Of a stretch of 64,000 nucleotides of DNA, positions 54,753 to 64,000 are shown piece after piece. The stretch covers positions 1,681,501 through 1,745,500 of the forward strand of contig NZ_AP019810.1 in the NCBI RefSeq assembly GCF_013394305.1. The letters run 5' to 3'. Source of the DNA: Enterococcus mundtii. GTDB taxonomy: Bacteria; Bacillota; Bacilli; Lactobacillales; Enterococcaceae. The position numbers were made by a program, and so were the translations under genes. Every line of letters begins with the position of its first letter. Position 1 is the first letter of the stretch. Below the pieces are notes generated by a model, which did no database searches, was not told the DNA's origin, and was given only the letters and a program-made list of their open reading frames with translations.

Positions 54753-55550
54753 ATGAACCCAGTATCACCGTTGTTTGAAAAGATTGAGGCATCAATCGAA
54801 AAGAAAGTTGATTTGATCGGAAATAGTTACGCCCGGTATGCCGTGCGTGCTTTATTAGCCAGTTTGTTCTTGACACTTGGAACTGCTGTTGCTTTTTCGA
54901 TTGCGATCAAAGGTGAGCATATTGCTCATGGATTTGGAAAGATACTTTATGCGTTTATGTTTAGTTGGTCGTTAGTCATGATTTTATACATGAATGCTGA
55001 ACTTGGTACCTCAAATATGCTTTATATGTCGGTCGGGGTCCAACGTAAGCGGTTAAAATTAGGTCTAGCTGCAAAAATTCTGTTTACTTGTATTTTATTT
55101 AACTTGATTGGTGGGGTATTATTTGGCTTTTTAATTTCCTTGACAACACCATTCCAAGATCTGCCCATGGATAATTATATGTTAGAGTCGATTGCAGTCA
55201 AATTGACGAAACCGACAACAACTATTTTGGTGGAGGCAATGTTTGCCAACATTGTAGTAAATACAGCGGTATTGATTAGTATGCGAATGAAAGATGATGC
55301 AGGGAAAGTCTTAGCGATTGTTTTCATTATTTTCATTTTTGCTTTTTTAGGCTATGAACACGTTATTGCCAACTTCCCGGCATTTACATTAGCTTATTTT
55401 GTTTCAGGTGGGCAGATGGATGCGATGACTGTTGGTAATGTGATCCACAATCTATCCTTTGCGTTGATTGGGAATTACGTTGGTGGTGGTTTAGTCATTG
55501 GTTTAGGTTATGCATGGTTGAATCAATCAAAATCATCCTATGTTGACTAG
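54753..55550 (+). CDS. Formate/nitrite transporter (FNT) family protein
   Basis: 265-residue pentameric channel of the FNT family with about six helices. NAELGTSNMLYMSVG is the loop of the broken helix, and GYEHVIANFPAFTLAYF is the second, matching the family's EHxxANM region. The central histidine motif is in this stretch. It carries formate, nitrite or a related small acid; which one is not visible. AAAGGAGAAAAG sets the start. An AlkD-like gene follows. Confidence 0.88.
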   Translation: MNPVSPLFEKIEASIEKKVDLIGNSYARYAVRALLASLFLTLGTAVAFSIAIKGEHIAHGFGKILYAFMFSWSLVMILYMNAELGTSNMLYMSVGVQRKRLKLGLAAKILFTCILFNLIGGVLFGFLISLTTPFQDLPMDNYMLESIAVKLTKPTTTILVEAMFANIVVNTAVLISMRMKDDAGKVLAIVFIIFIFAFLGYEHVIANFPAFTLAYFVSGGQMDAMTVGNVIHNLSFALIGNYVGGGLVIGLGYAWLNQSKSSYVD

Positions 55551-55583
55551 TTCGTTCCTTTAAAAATCGAAGGAGGCCATCCC

Positions 55584-56216
55584 TTGGAGACAATTGTTTT
55601 CCCGAATAATAAAGAAAAAGCTCAGCAGATGGAAGCTTACATGAAGCATCATTTCCGATTTGCTGGAGTTCCTAAGCCAGAAAGAGCGTTACTACAAAAG
55701 GCTCTTTTAAAAGAAAGCCAGAAGATACCTATTTCAGACTTACTTTTATTAGTAAAAGATTATTATATGCAGGAAGAACGTGAGTATCAGTATTTAGCGA
55801 TCGATTTAGTCCAAAAGAACGTCAAACGTCTTTCTTTTGATAACTTAGTATGGTTACTTGAGCTTGTCTCACAGAAGGAATGGTGGGACAGTATCGATTC
55901 TTGGCAAAAAGCCTACAGCACGTGGGGAAAACTTCACCAAGAAGTTGAGGCGGTTTTCAAATTATTTGAAGGTCAAGAAGACTTTTGGTTAAGACGAATT
56001 GCGATCACCTTGCAACTAGGGTTTAAAGAACAGACAGATGTCGCTCTACTCGAACGAGCGATTGATGCAGATCGTTCAACAAAGGAATTTTTTATTCAAA
56101 AGGCTATTGGTTGGGCGTTGCGGGACTATAGCAAAACAAATCCACTTTGGGTAAAAGAACAATTGACAAAAGAATTAAGCAAGCTTGCAACGAGAGAAGC
56201 AAGTAAGTATTTATAG
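55584..56216 (+). CDS. DNA alkylation repair protein, AlkD-like
   Basis: 210-residue all-helical HEAT-repeat protein of the AlkC/AlkD glycosylase group. YMQEEREYQYLAIDLV and KEWWDSIDSWQKAYSTWG, with the WWDxxD catalytic region, and IQKAIGWALRDYSKTNP, the invariant C-terminal helix, identify it. It excises alkylated bases without base flipping. The start is TTG 55584 after GAAGGAGG. HAD gene follows after 14 bases. Confidence 0.9.
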   Translation: METIVFPNNKEKAQQMEAYMKHHFRFAGVPKPERALLQKALLKESQKIPISDLLLLVKDYYMQEEREYQYLAIDLVQKNVKRLSFDNLVWLLELVSQKEWWDSIDSWQKAYSTWGKLHQEVEAVFKLFEGQEDFWLRRIAITLQLGFKEQTDVALLERAIDADRSTKEFFIQKAIGWALRDYSKTNPLWVKEQLTKELSKLATREASKYL

Positions 56217-56230
56217 AGAGGCGAGATAGA

Positions 56231-57004
56231 ATGACACGCAAATTAATTGCTTTTGATATCGACGGCACGTTGTTAGATTCCAACAAACAGGCGTTGGATA
56301 GTACAAGGGAAGCCTTGGAAAAACTACGTAAAGATGGACATTTAGTGACGATTGCTACAGGGCGTAGTCGCTTTCACGCACAAGAAGTTATCCGTGATCT
56401 AGCATTTAGCAATTATATTCTATGTAACGGTGCAGCCGGATTTTTGGATCATGAACAAGTCTATAAAAATTTGCTGGATCAAGAACAATTACACAAATTT
56501 ATTCAAGAAGCACAAGAAAAGGCTATTGATACCGCATTTGTTAGTTTAGATTCAATCAAACGCTTTTCATCTAATCGTATCGATATGATGGAAGATGCGA
56601 TGCATTCATTTGGTGCACACTTACCAGAATTGGACGAATACTTTGTTGAAAAACAGGATGTGTATCAAGCGTTAGCTTTCTTTGATCACTCTTATGACCA
56701 ACAATTCAGCGCTTACGATCGTATCCGTTTTGTTCGCTGGCACGAAAATAGTGTCGATGTGGTGCCACACGATGGTTCCAAAGCGGTAACGATCATGAAC
56801 CTAGCCAATCGAGTAGGGATTGCGCCAGAAGACGTCATCAGTTTTGGTGACGGACAAAATGATCGCGAAATGCTTCGTATGTCTGGCATTGGGGTGGCAA
56901 TGGGGAATGCCGTACCAGAAGTCCAAGCGGAAGCAAAAATGGTGACAGATACGAATGATCAAGATGGTATTTGGAAGGCATTGAAAGAGTTAGCTTTGAT
57001 TTAG
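56231..57004 (+). CDS. Cof-type HAD phosphatase 2
   Basis: 257-residue HAD IIB phosphatase. Motif I DIDGTLL (D8, D10), motif II ATGRS, motif III lysine in GSKAVTIMNL, motif IV GDGQNDREM. A second, only distantly similar paralogue to the gene at 35.3 kb. Substrate unknown. Cotranscribed with the AlkD-like gene; ends before a hairpin terminator. Confidence 0.92.
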   Translation: MTRKLIAFDIDGTLLDSNKQALDSTREALEKLRKDGHLVTIATGRSRFHAQEVIRDLAFSNYILCNGAAGFLDHEQVYKNLLDQEQLHKFIQEAQEKAIDTAFVSLDSIKRFSSNRIDMMEDAMHSFGAHLPELDEYFVEKQDVYQALAFFDHSYDQQFSAYDRIRFVRWHENSVDVVPHDGSKAVTIMNLANRVGIAPEDVISFGDGQNDREMLRMSGIGVAMGNAVPEVQAEAKMVTDTNDQDGIWKALKELALI

Positions 57005-57040
57005 GTCATAAACATCATACAACAATAATTTTAGTTAAAA

Positions 57041-57080
57041 AGAGGGCATGCAACAGGATTTTTCTGATGGAATGCCCTCT
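57041..57080 (+). terminator. Terminator after the HAD gene
   Basis: AGAGGGCAT/ATGCCCTCT perfect 9-bp stem; the T tail is weak. The rest of the gap to 57392 has no gene; TATAAT at 57355-57360 is a probable ymdB -10 box. Confidence 0.65.
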
Positions 57081-57392
57081 CTTCTTATGGTTTTTGTATG
57101 ATACATAAACGATACGCCATCATCGTACACGTCGTTTTGGTTTTGAAATTGCTGTTTTGGTTCATGTTCTTCATAGGTTTAGCCCTGTCTATTGTTTACT
57201 TAGTAAAAAGAATTAAAAAATAAATTTTGATCAATTTACATAGTTAGAGAATAAAGTTATAAAAAGCTGATGCTAGTTAGTTCAAAATACCCTTTCTTGA
57301 TATTCTAGAAAAGAGCTTCTTTTACAACCTCTTTCCTTTCTTTACTAAAACACTTATAATATAAGATACGTTAGAAGAGAAGAGGAAATCGT

Positions 57393-58190
57393 GTGCGGGT
57401 ATTGTTTATTGGTGATGTAGTAGGTGCGATGGGTAGAGAAATGATCACAGAATATCTCCCTCGCTTGAAGAAAAAATATCGTCCACAAATGACGATCGTG
57501 AATGGTGAGAATGCGGCTTCAGGTCGTGGGATCACAGAGAAAATCTATAAAAAGTTTCTGCAAGATGGCGTAGATGTCGTGACGATGGGGAATCATACGT
57601 GGGACAATCGTGATATTTTTGAATTTATCGATGATGCGAAAAAAATGGTTCGTCCAGCAAATTTTCCAGAAGGAACGCCTGGACAAGGAATCGTTTTTGT
57701 CAAAGTCAATCAATTGGAACTGGCGGTCATCAATATGCAAGCTCGTTCATTTATGGTTGATTTAGATGATCCATTTCGTAAAATGACCGAGTTAGTCGAA
57801 GAAGCTCGGAAAAGAACACCGATCATTTTTGTTGATTTTCATGGAGAAACGACGAGTGAAAAACAAGCAATGGGCTGGTTTTTAGATGGAAAAGTATCTG
57901 CTGTAGTCGGTACACACACGCACGTTCAAACGAACGATGCGCGAATCTTGCCACAAGGAACGGCGTATTTGACGGATGTCGGTATGACGGGTCCATATGA
58001 TGGAATTTTAGGGATGCGCCGTGAACCAGTGATTGAAAAATTTTTAACGGCTTTACCAAAGCGTTTTGAAGTGGTGGAACAAGGTCGAGGGCTTTTAAGT
58101 GGTTGTATCTTGGACATCGACGACCAGACGGGACAGGCAAAAGATATCCAATTGATCCAAATCAACGATGACCGCCCTTACAGAGAATAG
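57393..58190 (+). CDS. ymdB: YmdB-like metallophosphoesterase
   Basis: 265-residue phosphoesterase of the YmdB group, a cyclic-nucleotide (2',3'- and 3',5'-) phosphodiesterase linked in Bacillus to biofilm regulation and RNase Y. Metal motifs: GDVVGAMGREM (D8), NGENAASGRG (N40 region), GNHTWDN, VDFHGETTSEKQA, GTHTHVQT. The start is GTG 57393 after AGAGGAAA. ricA-like and mutS follow, preserving part of the Bacillus ymdB-ymcA-mutS order. Confidence 0.94.
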   Translation: MRVLFIGDVVGAMGREMITEYLPRLKKKYRPQMTIVNGENAASGRGITEKIYKKFLQDGVDVVTMGNHTWDNRDIFEFIDDAKKMVRPANFPEGTPGQGIVFVKVNQLELAVINMQARSFMVDLDDPFRKMTELVEEARKRTPIIFVDFHGETTSEKQAMGWFLDGKVSAVVGTHTHVQTNDARILPQGTAYLTDVGMTGPYDGILGMRREPVIEKFLTALPKRFEVVEQGRGLLSGCILDIDDQTGQAKDIQLIQINDDRPYRE

Positions 58191-58205
58191 AAAGCGAGAG
58201 AGAAT

Positions 58206-58580
58206 GTGCAGGACAAAACGACGATCCAATTAGAAGTCGACCAATTGGCGACTCTTTTAAAGAAGAATGAAACGATCACACGTTATCAGGAATTGGAACA
58301 TAAAGTGAAACATAGTCGTTACTTGAATCAACAAACAGAAGCATTGAAGCAAGCGCAAAAAGATGCCGCACAATATGCGCATTATGGACAAAAAGAAGCA
58401 GAAAAAGAAGCGATCAAACGGATCGAAGTCTTGACGCAATCTATCGACGAATATCCTTTAGTGATCGCTTACCGCCGTCAATTGATGGAAGCAAATGAGT
58501 TATTGCAACACTTGACTCAAATGATCCAAAATGAAATCAATGAGTATGTAGAGGAGGAGCATAATGCCTCAAAAAACTAA
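58206..58580 (+). CDS. RicA/YmcA-like (YlbF family) regulator
   Basis: 124-residue helical protein of the YlbF/YmcA family. [21 protein letters not shown] and [23 protein letters not shown] are characteristic. In Bacillus the RicAFT complex directs RNase Y to transcripts. GTG 58206 after GAAAGCGAGAG is the likely start. Its end overlaps mutS by 17 bases, and it sits between ymdB and mutS as in Bacillus. Confidence 0.88.
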   Translation: MQDKTTIQLEVDQLATLLKKNETITRYQELEHKVKHSRYLNQQTEALKQAQKDAAQYAHYGQKEAEKEAIKRIEVLTQSIDEYPLVIAYRRQLMEANELLQHLTQMIQNEINEYVEEEHNASKN

Positions 58581-61182
58581 GAACACTCCAATGATGGAAC
58601 AATATCTAAGCATCAAGGCACAATACCAAGATGCTTTTTTGTTCTATCGTCTCGGAGATTTTTATGAATTATTTTATGAAGATGCTGTCAAAGCAGCACA
58701 AATCTTAGAACTGACATTAACTAGTCGAAATCGTAATGCGGATGATCCAATTCCGATGTGTGGGGTACCGCATCATTCTGCACAAGGATATATCGACAGT
58801 TTGATCGAAAAAGGATACAAAGTAGCGATTTGTGAACAAGTCGAAGATCCAAAGACGACCAAAGGCATGGTCAAACGAGAAGTCGTGCAATTAGTGACTC
58901 CTGGAACAGTGATGGATAGTAAAGGATTATCAGCCAAAGACAACAACTTTCTGACGGCAGTAGTTAATCAAGGTTCCGCTTTTGGGTTTGCTTATGCTGA
59001 TTTGAGTACAGGTGAATTAAAAACAGCCCGCTTACTTGATGAAGAAGCTGTCTTGAACGAAACTTCCGCGTTACAAACAAAAGAATTGATTCTAGGAACA
59101 GAGATCAGTGAAACGTTATATGAACAACTAAGCACAAGACTTGGCTTAGTCTTCTCAAAACAAGAAAGTGTAGAAGAAAATGCAGAATTCAATTTTCTAA
59201 CGAGTGAGTTGACGGATGAATTAGAAAAGGAAGCGACTGGAAAGTTACTTACTTATTTAGCAGTCACCCAAAAAAGAAGTTTGGCACATATCCAAAAAGC
59301 GGTCGAATACCAACCAGATCATTTCTTGAAGATGGATTATTATTCTAAATTCAATTTAGAATTAAGCCAGTCGATCCGTACTGGAAAAAAACATGGCACG
59401 CTTCTGTGGTTATTAGATGAAACCAAAACAGCAATGGGGGGACGTTTGCTAAAACAATGGCTTGATCGTCCGCTGATCCAATCCCATCAAATCAATGCTC
59501 GGCAAGAAATGGTGGCATCGCTGATCAATAGTTATTTTGAACGTCTTGATTTACAGAGTGCGTTGACGAAAGTCTATGATTTAGAACGTTTAGCTGGACG
59601 TGTCGCATTTGGTAACGTCAATGGTCGAGATTTGATCCAGTTAAAAACATCATTGCAGCAAGTACCGATGATTCGCGGGTTGATTGAAGGCATCGATCAA
59701 GGACAATGGTCAGAGTTATTAACAGATATGCAGCCAATGGATTCATTAGTGGAACTGATCGAACAAGCGATCCAAGAGGATGCACCTTTACAAATCACTG
59801 AAGGAAACGTCATCAAAGATGGCTTCAATGAACAGCTAGACACCTATCGTTCTGCGATGAGAAATGGCAAACAGTGGTTAGCAGAATTAGAAGCGCGCGA
59901 ACGCCAAAGTACAGGGATCAAAAATTTAAAAGTTGGGTTTAATCGAGTGTTTGGTTACTATATTGAAATCACGAAAGCGAATTTGATGAATGCTGAACTG
60001 GAAAAATATGAACGTAAACAAACCTTAGCCAATGCAGAACGATTTATCACACCTGAATTAAAAGAATTAGAAACACAGATTCTAGAAGCGGAAGAAAAAT
60101 CAGTAGATCTAGAATACCAACTCTTTTTAGCTGTTAGAGAAGAAGTGAAAAAAGCAATCCAGCCATTGCAAACCTTAGCAAAATCATTGAGTACTGTAGA
60201 CGTCTTACAAAGTTTTGCAACGATCAGTGAACGTTATCAATATGTTCGTCCAGAATTAACGAACAAAAAAACATTGGTGATCGAAGAAGGACGTCATCCG
60301 GTGGTAGAAAAAGTATTAGGACATCAAGAATACATTCCAAATAGTGTGATCATGTCGGAAGAAGAAATGATCTTGTTGATCACTGGGCCAAATATGTCTG
60401 GTAAAAGTACGTATATGCGACAGTTGGCATTGACGGTATTGATGGCACAGATGGGCTGTTTTGTTCCGGCGCAAAAAGCAGTGCTGCCGATTTTTGATCG
60501 AATCTTTACTCGAATCGGTGCAAGTGATGATTTGATTGCAGGACAAAGTACCTTTATGGTAGAAATGATGGAAGCCAACCAAGCGTTGCGCCATGCGACA
60601 CCGAACAGTTTGATTTTATTTGATGAACTCGGTCGAGGAACAGCCACTTACGATGGTATGGCATTAGCACAAGCTATCATTGAGTATATCCATCAACACG
60701 TTGAAGCCAAGACATTGTTTTCTACGCACTATCATGAGTTGACAGTGCTTGATACGGAATTGCCGCAATTGAAAAATGTCCATGTTGGTGCAGTCGAAAA
60801 AGATGGCGATGTGGTATTTTTACACAAGATGATGGACGGTCCAGCAGATAAAAGCTACGGGATCCATGTAGCTAAGATTGCGGGTCTACCAGATGAATTA
60901 TTGTCACGTGCCTCTGCGATCTTAGCCTTTTTAGAATCAGGAGAAACGACACACCATGTCTCGGCACTTGAAGCATCTGTCACGAAAAAAAGCGACTACC
61001 CTAAGTCACAAACCAACCAACCAAGCCATCAGGTCAATGAAGAGAGTCAACAACTATCTTTATTTGGTGAAGCAACGGAAGCTGAAACGCAAATCATTGC
61101 TGCATTGAAACAGTTGAACCTACTAGAAATGACGCCAATGGATGCGTTGAATAAATTGTACGAACTGCAAAAACAATTATAG
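58564..61182 (+). CDS. mutS: DNA mismatch repair protein MutS
   Basis: 872-residue mismatch sensor. The N-terminal mismatch-reading Phe-x-Glu is in [11 protein letters not shown]; connector, lever and clamp domains follow. The ATPase has Walker [10 protein letters not shown], Walker [10 protein letters not shown] and a C-terminal helix-turn-helix. A short polar tail (LYELQKQL) holds the beta-clamp contact [16 protein letters not shown] precedes the ATG. mutL follows after 17 bases. Confidence 0.98.
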   Translation: MPQKTKNTPMMEQYLSIKAQYQDAFLFYRLGDFYELFYEDAVKAAQILELTLTSRNRNADDPIPMCGVPHHSAQGYIDSLIEKGYKVAICEQVEDPKTTKGMVKREVVQLVTPGTVMDSKGLSAKDNNFLTAVVNQGSAFGFAYADLSTGELKTARLLDEEAVLNETSALQTKELILGTEISETLYEQLSTRLGLVFSKQESVEENAEFNFLTSELTDELEKEATGKLLTYLAVTQKRSLAHIQKAVEYQPDHFLKMDYYSKFNLELSQSIRTGKKHGTLLWLLDETKTAMGGRLLKQWLDRPLIQSHQINARQEMVASLINSYFERLDLQSALTKVYDLERLAGRVAFGNVNGRDLIQLKTSLQQVPMIRGLIEGIDQGQWSELLTDMQPMDSLVELIEQAIQEDAPLQITEGNVIKDGFNEQLDTYRSAMRNGKQWLAELEARERQSTGIKNLKVGFNRVFGYYIEITKANLMNAELEKYERKQTLANAERFITPELKELETQILEAEEKSVDLEYQLFLAVREEVKKAIQPLQTLAKSLSTVDVLQSFATISERYQYVRPELTNKKTLVIEEGRHPVVEKVLGHQEYIPNSVIMSEEEMILLITGPNMSGKSTYMRQLALTVLMAQMGCFVPAQKAVLPIFDRIFTRIGASDDLIAGQSTFMVEMMEANQALRHATPNSLILFDELGRGTATYDGMALAQAIIEYIHQHVEAKTLFSTHYHELTVLDTELPQLKNVHVGAVEKDGDVVFLHKMMDGPADKSYGIHVAKIAGLPDELLSRASAILAFLESGETTHHVSALEASVTKKSDYPKSQTNQPSHQVNEESQQLSLFGEATEAETQIIAALKQLNLLEMTPMDALNKLYELQKQL

Positions 61183-61199
61183 GAAGAAGGTGCTGATCG

Positions 61200-63308
61200 A
61201 TGGCGAAGATCCAAGAATTATCCGAACGCTTGGCCAATCAAATCGCCGCAGGAGAAGTCGTTGAACGACCTGCTTCTGTGGTGAAAGAACTTGTTGAAAA
61301 TGCCATTGATGCCCATAGCTCTCAAATCGATATTCTCGTAGAAGAAGCCGGTTTACGAAAAATCCAAATCATCGATAACGGTGAAGGAATCTTAGCAGAA
61401 GACGTTGAAAATGCGTTCAAACGTCACGCGACGAGTAAAATCCATAACCGTGATGACTTGTTCCGCATTCGGACATTAGGGTTCCGAGGGGAAGCTCTTC
61501 CTAGTATTGCTTCTGTCTCTGAATTGACGATCGAGACAGCCAATCAAGATGAAACACAAGGGACCTATCTTGAATTAAAAGGTGGGGAAGTGTTGACACA
61601 TCGCCCTGCTCCATTGAGACAAGGTACGAAAATCACAGTGAGCAATTTGTTTTTTAACACGCCTGCACGGTTAAAATACGTCAAGACATTACAAACGGAA
61701 TTGGCAAATATAGGCGATATCGTCAATCGACTAGCATTGAGCCATCCCGACATCGCTTTTCGCTTAGTCCATGATGGCAACAAGATGTTAGCAACAGCTG
61801 GTAACGGAGATTTGAAACAAACGATTGCCGGAATCTATGGTTTGGCGACAGCGAAAAAAATGTTGAAGGTTGAAGCAAAAGATCTAGATTTTGAAGTTTC
61901 TGGTTACATTTCTTTACCAGAAGTCACTCGTGCGAGTCGTAATTATCTTTCAACGATCATCAATGGTCGTTTTATCAAGAACTTTTCCTTGAACAAAGCA
62001 ATCGTGGCAGGTTATGGTTCTAAACTGATGGTTGGTCGTTTTCCAATCGCTGTTTTAGAAGTCAAAATGGACCCGTTGCTTGTCGATGTGAATGTTCATC
62101 CAACGAAGCAAGAAGTTCGTCTATCGAAGGAAAAAGAATTGACTGAATTGATTGCACAAGCGATTCAACAAGCACTAAGTCAAGAAAATCTGATTCCTAG
62201 TGCAGCAGACAATTTACGTTTCAAGAAAAAAATCGCCGATCAACCTAAAACGGAACAAATCGAAATCGATCTTTCTTATGCGTTTGAGGAACCACCAAAG
62301 AAACCCCAAAGTTTAAATTTCGATCGCCAGACAGGTACATTTTACGTTGAAGAAAATCCACAAAAATCAACCTATCCTGTTGATAAGTCTGTGGAAAATG
62401 TTGAAAACTCTTCTGTTTTTTCTGAAGATACACTGAATTATCCAGAAAAAGAGGAAAAAACGGTGGATAACTCTGGTGAAAGTGTTGATAACTTTGTAGA
62501 AAAACTAGTGGATAACTTTCAACAAAATCATTTATCCACTGTTGATAACTACTCAGTACAAGAAGAACGAACAGCATCAGTAGAAGAGAAAAGCATAGAG
62601 GAAGAACCAAGATTTGAGCAAGAAGAAACCAAGTTGCATCCCGAGTTTGACATGAGTCAAGATAGCCGAATGTTGGAGAAAGCAATCAGTAAAGTCGAGC
62701 AGGAAGTACCAACACAACGCTTCCCACATCTTGAATATTTTGGCCAAATGCATGGAACCTATTTATTTGCTCAAAGCAATGAAGGCTTATACATCATTGA
62801 CCAACATGCTGCGCAAGAGCGGATCAAATATGAATATTTCCGTGAAAAAATCGGCGATGTTTCAGATGATTTGCAAGAATTACTCGTGCCTTTTGTTTTA
62901 GACTATCCTAATAGTGATGCAATCAAGCTAAAAGAGAAGAAAGAACTATTGGAAGAGGCAGGCATTTATCTGGAAGAATTTGGTCAGAATAGTTTTATCG
63001 TGCGAGCGCATCCGACATGGTATCCAAGTGGGGAAGAAGAATCGATCATTCAAGGGATGATCGACATGTTATTGACAACGGGTGAAGTAAGTGTGAAGAA
63101 ATTCAGAGAAGCCACAGCAATCATGATGAGCTGTAAACGCTCGATCAAAGCGAATCACTACTTGAACGAAGCACAAGCGAGGGTCTTATTAAAAGACTTA
63201 GCAAAATGTGAGAATCCATTCAACTGCCCTCATGGTCGTCCGGTATTGATCCACTTTACGAATTCCGACATGGAACGAATGTTTAAACGAATCCAAGATC
63301 CGCATTGA
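61200..63308 (+). CDS. mutL: DNA mismatch repair endonuclease MutL
   Basis: 702-residue partner of MutS. The GHKL ATPase is N-terminal ([25 protein letters not shown]). The C-terminal domain has the endonuclease site [12 protein letters not shown] and the metal motifs [10 protein letters not shown] and CPHGRP, so this is a nicking MutL. The linker (about 330-500) is long and carries repeated Val-Asp-Asn triplets in residues ~393-450, encoded by near-DnaA-box DNA (separate entry). Confidence 0.98.
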   Translation: MAKIQELSERLANQIAAGEVVERPASVVKELVENAIDAHSSQIDILVEEAGLRKIQIIDNGEGILAEDVENAFKRHATSKIHNRDDLFRIRTLGFRGEALPSIASVSELTIETANQDETQGTYLELKGGEVLTHRPAPLRQGTKITVSNLFFNTPARLKYVKTLQTELANIGDIVNRLALSHPDIAFRLVHDGNKMLATAGNGDLKQTIAGIYGLATAKKMLKVEAKDLDFEVSGYISLPEVTRASRNYLSTIINGRFIKNFSLNKAIVAGYGSKLMVGRFPIAVLEVKMDPLLVDVNVHPTKQEVRLSKEKELTELIAQAIQQALSQENLIPSAADNLRFKKKIADQPKTEQIEIDLSYAFEEPPKKPQSLNFDRQTGTFYVEENPQKSTYPVDKSVENVENSSVFSEDTLNYPEKEEKTVDNSGESVDNFVEKLVDNFQQNHLSTVDNYSVQEERTASVEEKSIEEEPRFEQEETKLHPEFDMSQDSRMLEKAISKVEQEVPTQRFPHLEYFGQMHGTYLFAQSNEGLYIIDQHAAQERIKYEYFREKIGDVSDDLQELLVPFVLDYPNSDAIKLKEKKELLEEAGIYLEEFGQNSFIVRAHPTWYPSGEEESIIQGMIDMLLTTGEVSVKKFREATAIMMSCKRSIKANHYLNEAQARVLLKDLAKCENPFNCPHGRPVLIHFTNSDMERMFKRIQDPH
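62378..62548. repeat. Cluster of near-DnaA-box 9-mers in mutL
   Basis: Seven 9-mers, each one mismatch from TTATNCACA or its complement: TGTTGATAA (62378, 62483, 62540), TGTGGAAAA (62390), GGTGGATAA (62462), AGTGGATAA (62507), TTATCCACT (62532). They encode the Val-Asp-Asn repeats of the MutL linker. None is a perfect box. Confidence 0.5.
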
Positions 63309-63336
63309 TCCGCGAGATTCGGAAAGGAAGTTTTTG

Positions 63337-63900
63337 ATGAAAATAGTATTGGCTTCACAGTCGCCTAGAAGAAAAGAATTACTCGGAAGATTAGTGCCAG
63401 CATTTTCGATCCAACCGGCAGATATTGATGAAACGCCTAAGCTAAAAGAAGACCCAGTTGCTTATGTCCAACGAATGGCAGCAGAAAAAGCAGCTGTTGT
63501 ACAAAATAATGAAGAAACGTTAGTCATTGCTAGTGATACTACCGTAGTTCTAGGAAACGAAATCCTTGGTAAACCGGAGGATGATGAAGAGGCAAAACGG
63601 ATGTTACGCAAATTCAGTGGTACGACACACGACGTCTACACAGCCGTCGTAATAACTGATGGGACGCAAGAAGAGTGCATCCTTTCCCAAGCATCAGTCA
63701 CTTTTTATGAATTGACCGATGAAGAGATCGAGCGCTATCTAGCAACTGGCGATCACCGTGATAAAGCTGGGGCGTACGGCATTCAAAGTTACGCAGGGGC
63801 TTTCGTAGAGTCGATTTCTGGCGATTACTATAGTATTGTCGGCTTTCCGATTGGCGCAGTCAATCAGGCGTTGAAAAAATGGCCAGATCTTTTGTCCTAA
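63337..63900 (+). CDS. maf: Maf-type nucleotide pyrophosphatase
   Basis: 187-residue Maf protein, a house-cleaning pyrophosphatase acting on dTTP/UTP and modified nucleotides. SQSPRRKELL at residues 7-16 is the active-site loop; ASDTTVVLG and KPEDDEEAKRML follow, then DKAGAYGIQ. ATG 63337 follows GGAAAGGAAG; a TTG one codon earlier is less likely. Confidence 0.94.
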   Translation: MKIVLASQSPRRKELLGRLVPAFSIQPADIDETPKLKEDPVAYVQRMAAEKAAVVQNNEETLVIASDTTVVLGNEILGKPEDDEEAKRMLRKFSGTTHDVYTAVVITDGTQEECILSQASVTFYELTDEEIERYLATGDHRDKAGAYGIQSYAGAFVESISGDYYSIVGFPIGAVNQALKKWPDLLS

Positions 63901-63937
63901 AATCGTGGACAACTGTATTTAGGTGAATAAAATTAAA

Positions 63938-63979
63938 AACACATGATCCGAGTAGCAAGAAACGGATCATGTGTTTTTT
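63938..63979 (+). terminator. maf terminator
   Basis: AACACATGATCCG pairs perfectly with CGGATCATGTGTT across a 12-base loop, then TTTTTT. Confidence 0.9.
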
Positions 63980-64000
63980 CTGGTTACATTAGTTCATGAC

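Overview
The window is 64 kb of a low-GC Gram-positive chromosome. Protein sequences, strong AGGAGG ribosome-binding sites, the spc/alpha ribosomal operon order and the oppDFBCA, gshF and FakA genes point to Enterococcus, most likely the E. faecium/hirae/durans/mundtii side of the genus. Species cannot be fixed from this sequence alone. Most of the window is conserved core genome. No tRNA, rRNA, CRISPR array, intact insertion sequence or prophage was seen.

Layout. 1-5.6 kb: end of the spc operon and the alpha operon (rpmD to rplQ, with secY, adk and infA). 5.7-9 kb: energy module of an ECF vitamin transporter (ecfA1-ecfA2-ecfT) and truA. 9-11.7 kb: a large YfhO-type membrane protein on the minus strand, then a candidate small RNA. 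12-18.3 kb: rpmB, divergent from Asp23-like, fakA, recG, plsX and acpP. 18.4-24.6 kb: oligopeptide ABC transporter oppDFBCA. 24.7-30.9 kb: an AT-rich accessory island. 31-39.9 kb: rnc, smc, a HAD phosphatase, ftsY and gshAB. 40-44.6 kb: yueI and a Fur-boxed four-gene iron(siderophore) importer. 44.6-52.8 kb: small orphan genes, an acetyltransferase, an Fe-S-type protein, a phosphoesterase, glpF, an Mga-like regulator in an overlapping operon with a DUF2829/Tad2-like protein, an SDR and a DUF998 protein, then bioY behind a BirA-type operator. 53 kb: a ~560-nt non-coding segment rich in perfect helices. 53.8-64 kb: rpsD with a structured leader, an FNT channel, AlkD-like, HAD, ymdB, ricA-like, mutS, mutL and maf.

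The most novel part is the 24.7-30.9 kb island, which separates the opp genes from rnc-smc-ftsY. Its left half is a lactococcin 972-type bacteriocin locus: a small secreted peptide ending GWWWA, a large membrane protein and an ABC ATPase. Its right half looks like an undescribed peptide-signalling module. An Rgg-family regulator is divergent from a 16-residue hydrophobic peptide gene that has a perfect AGGAGG. That peptide gene is followed by a 224-residue secreted protein with a hydrophobic C-terminal half, translationally coupled through a GTGA overlap to a 56-residue single-pass membrane protein. A decayed fragment of a second bacteriocin-type membrane protein marks the right edge. The neighbouring Opp system is the kind of importer such pheromones use.

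Other notable signals are a dispersed modular intergenic repeat (about five copies at 37-54 kb), the large structured RNA candidate at 53 kb (size in the range of ROOL-class RNAs), and a cluster of near-DnaA-box 9-mers inside the mutL linker.
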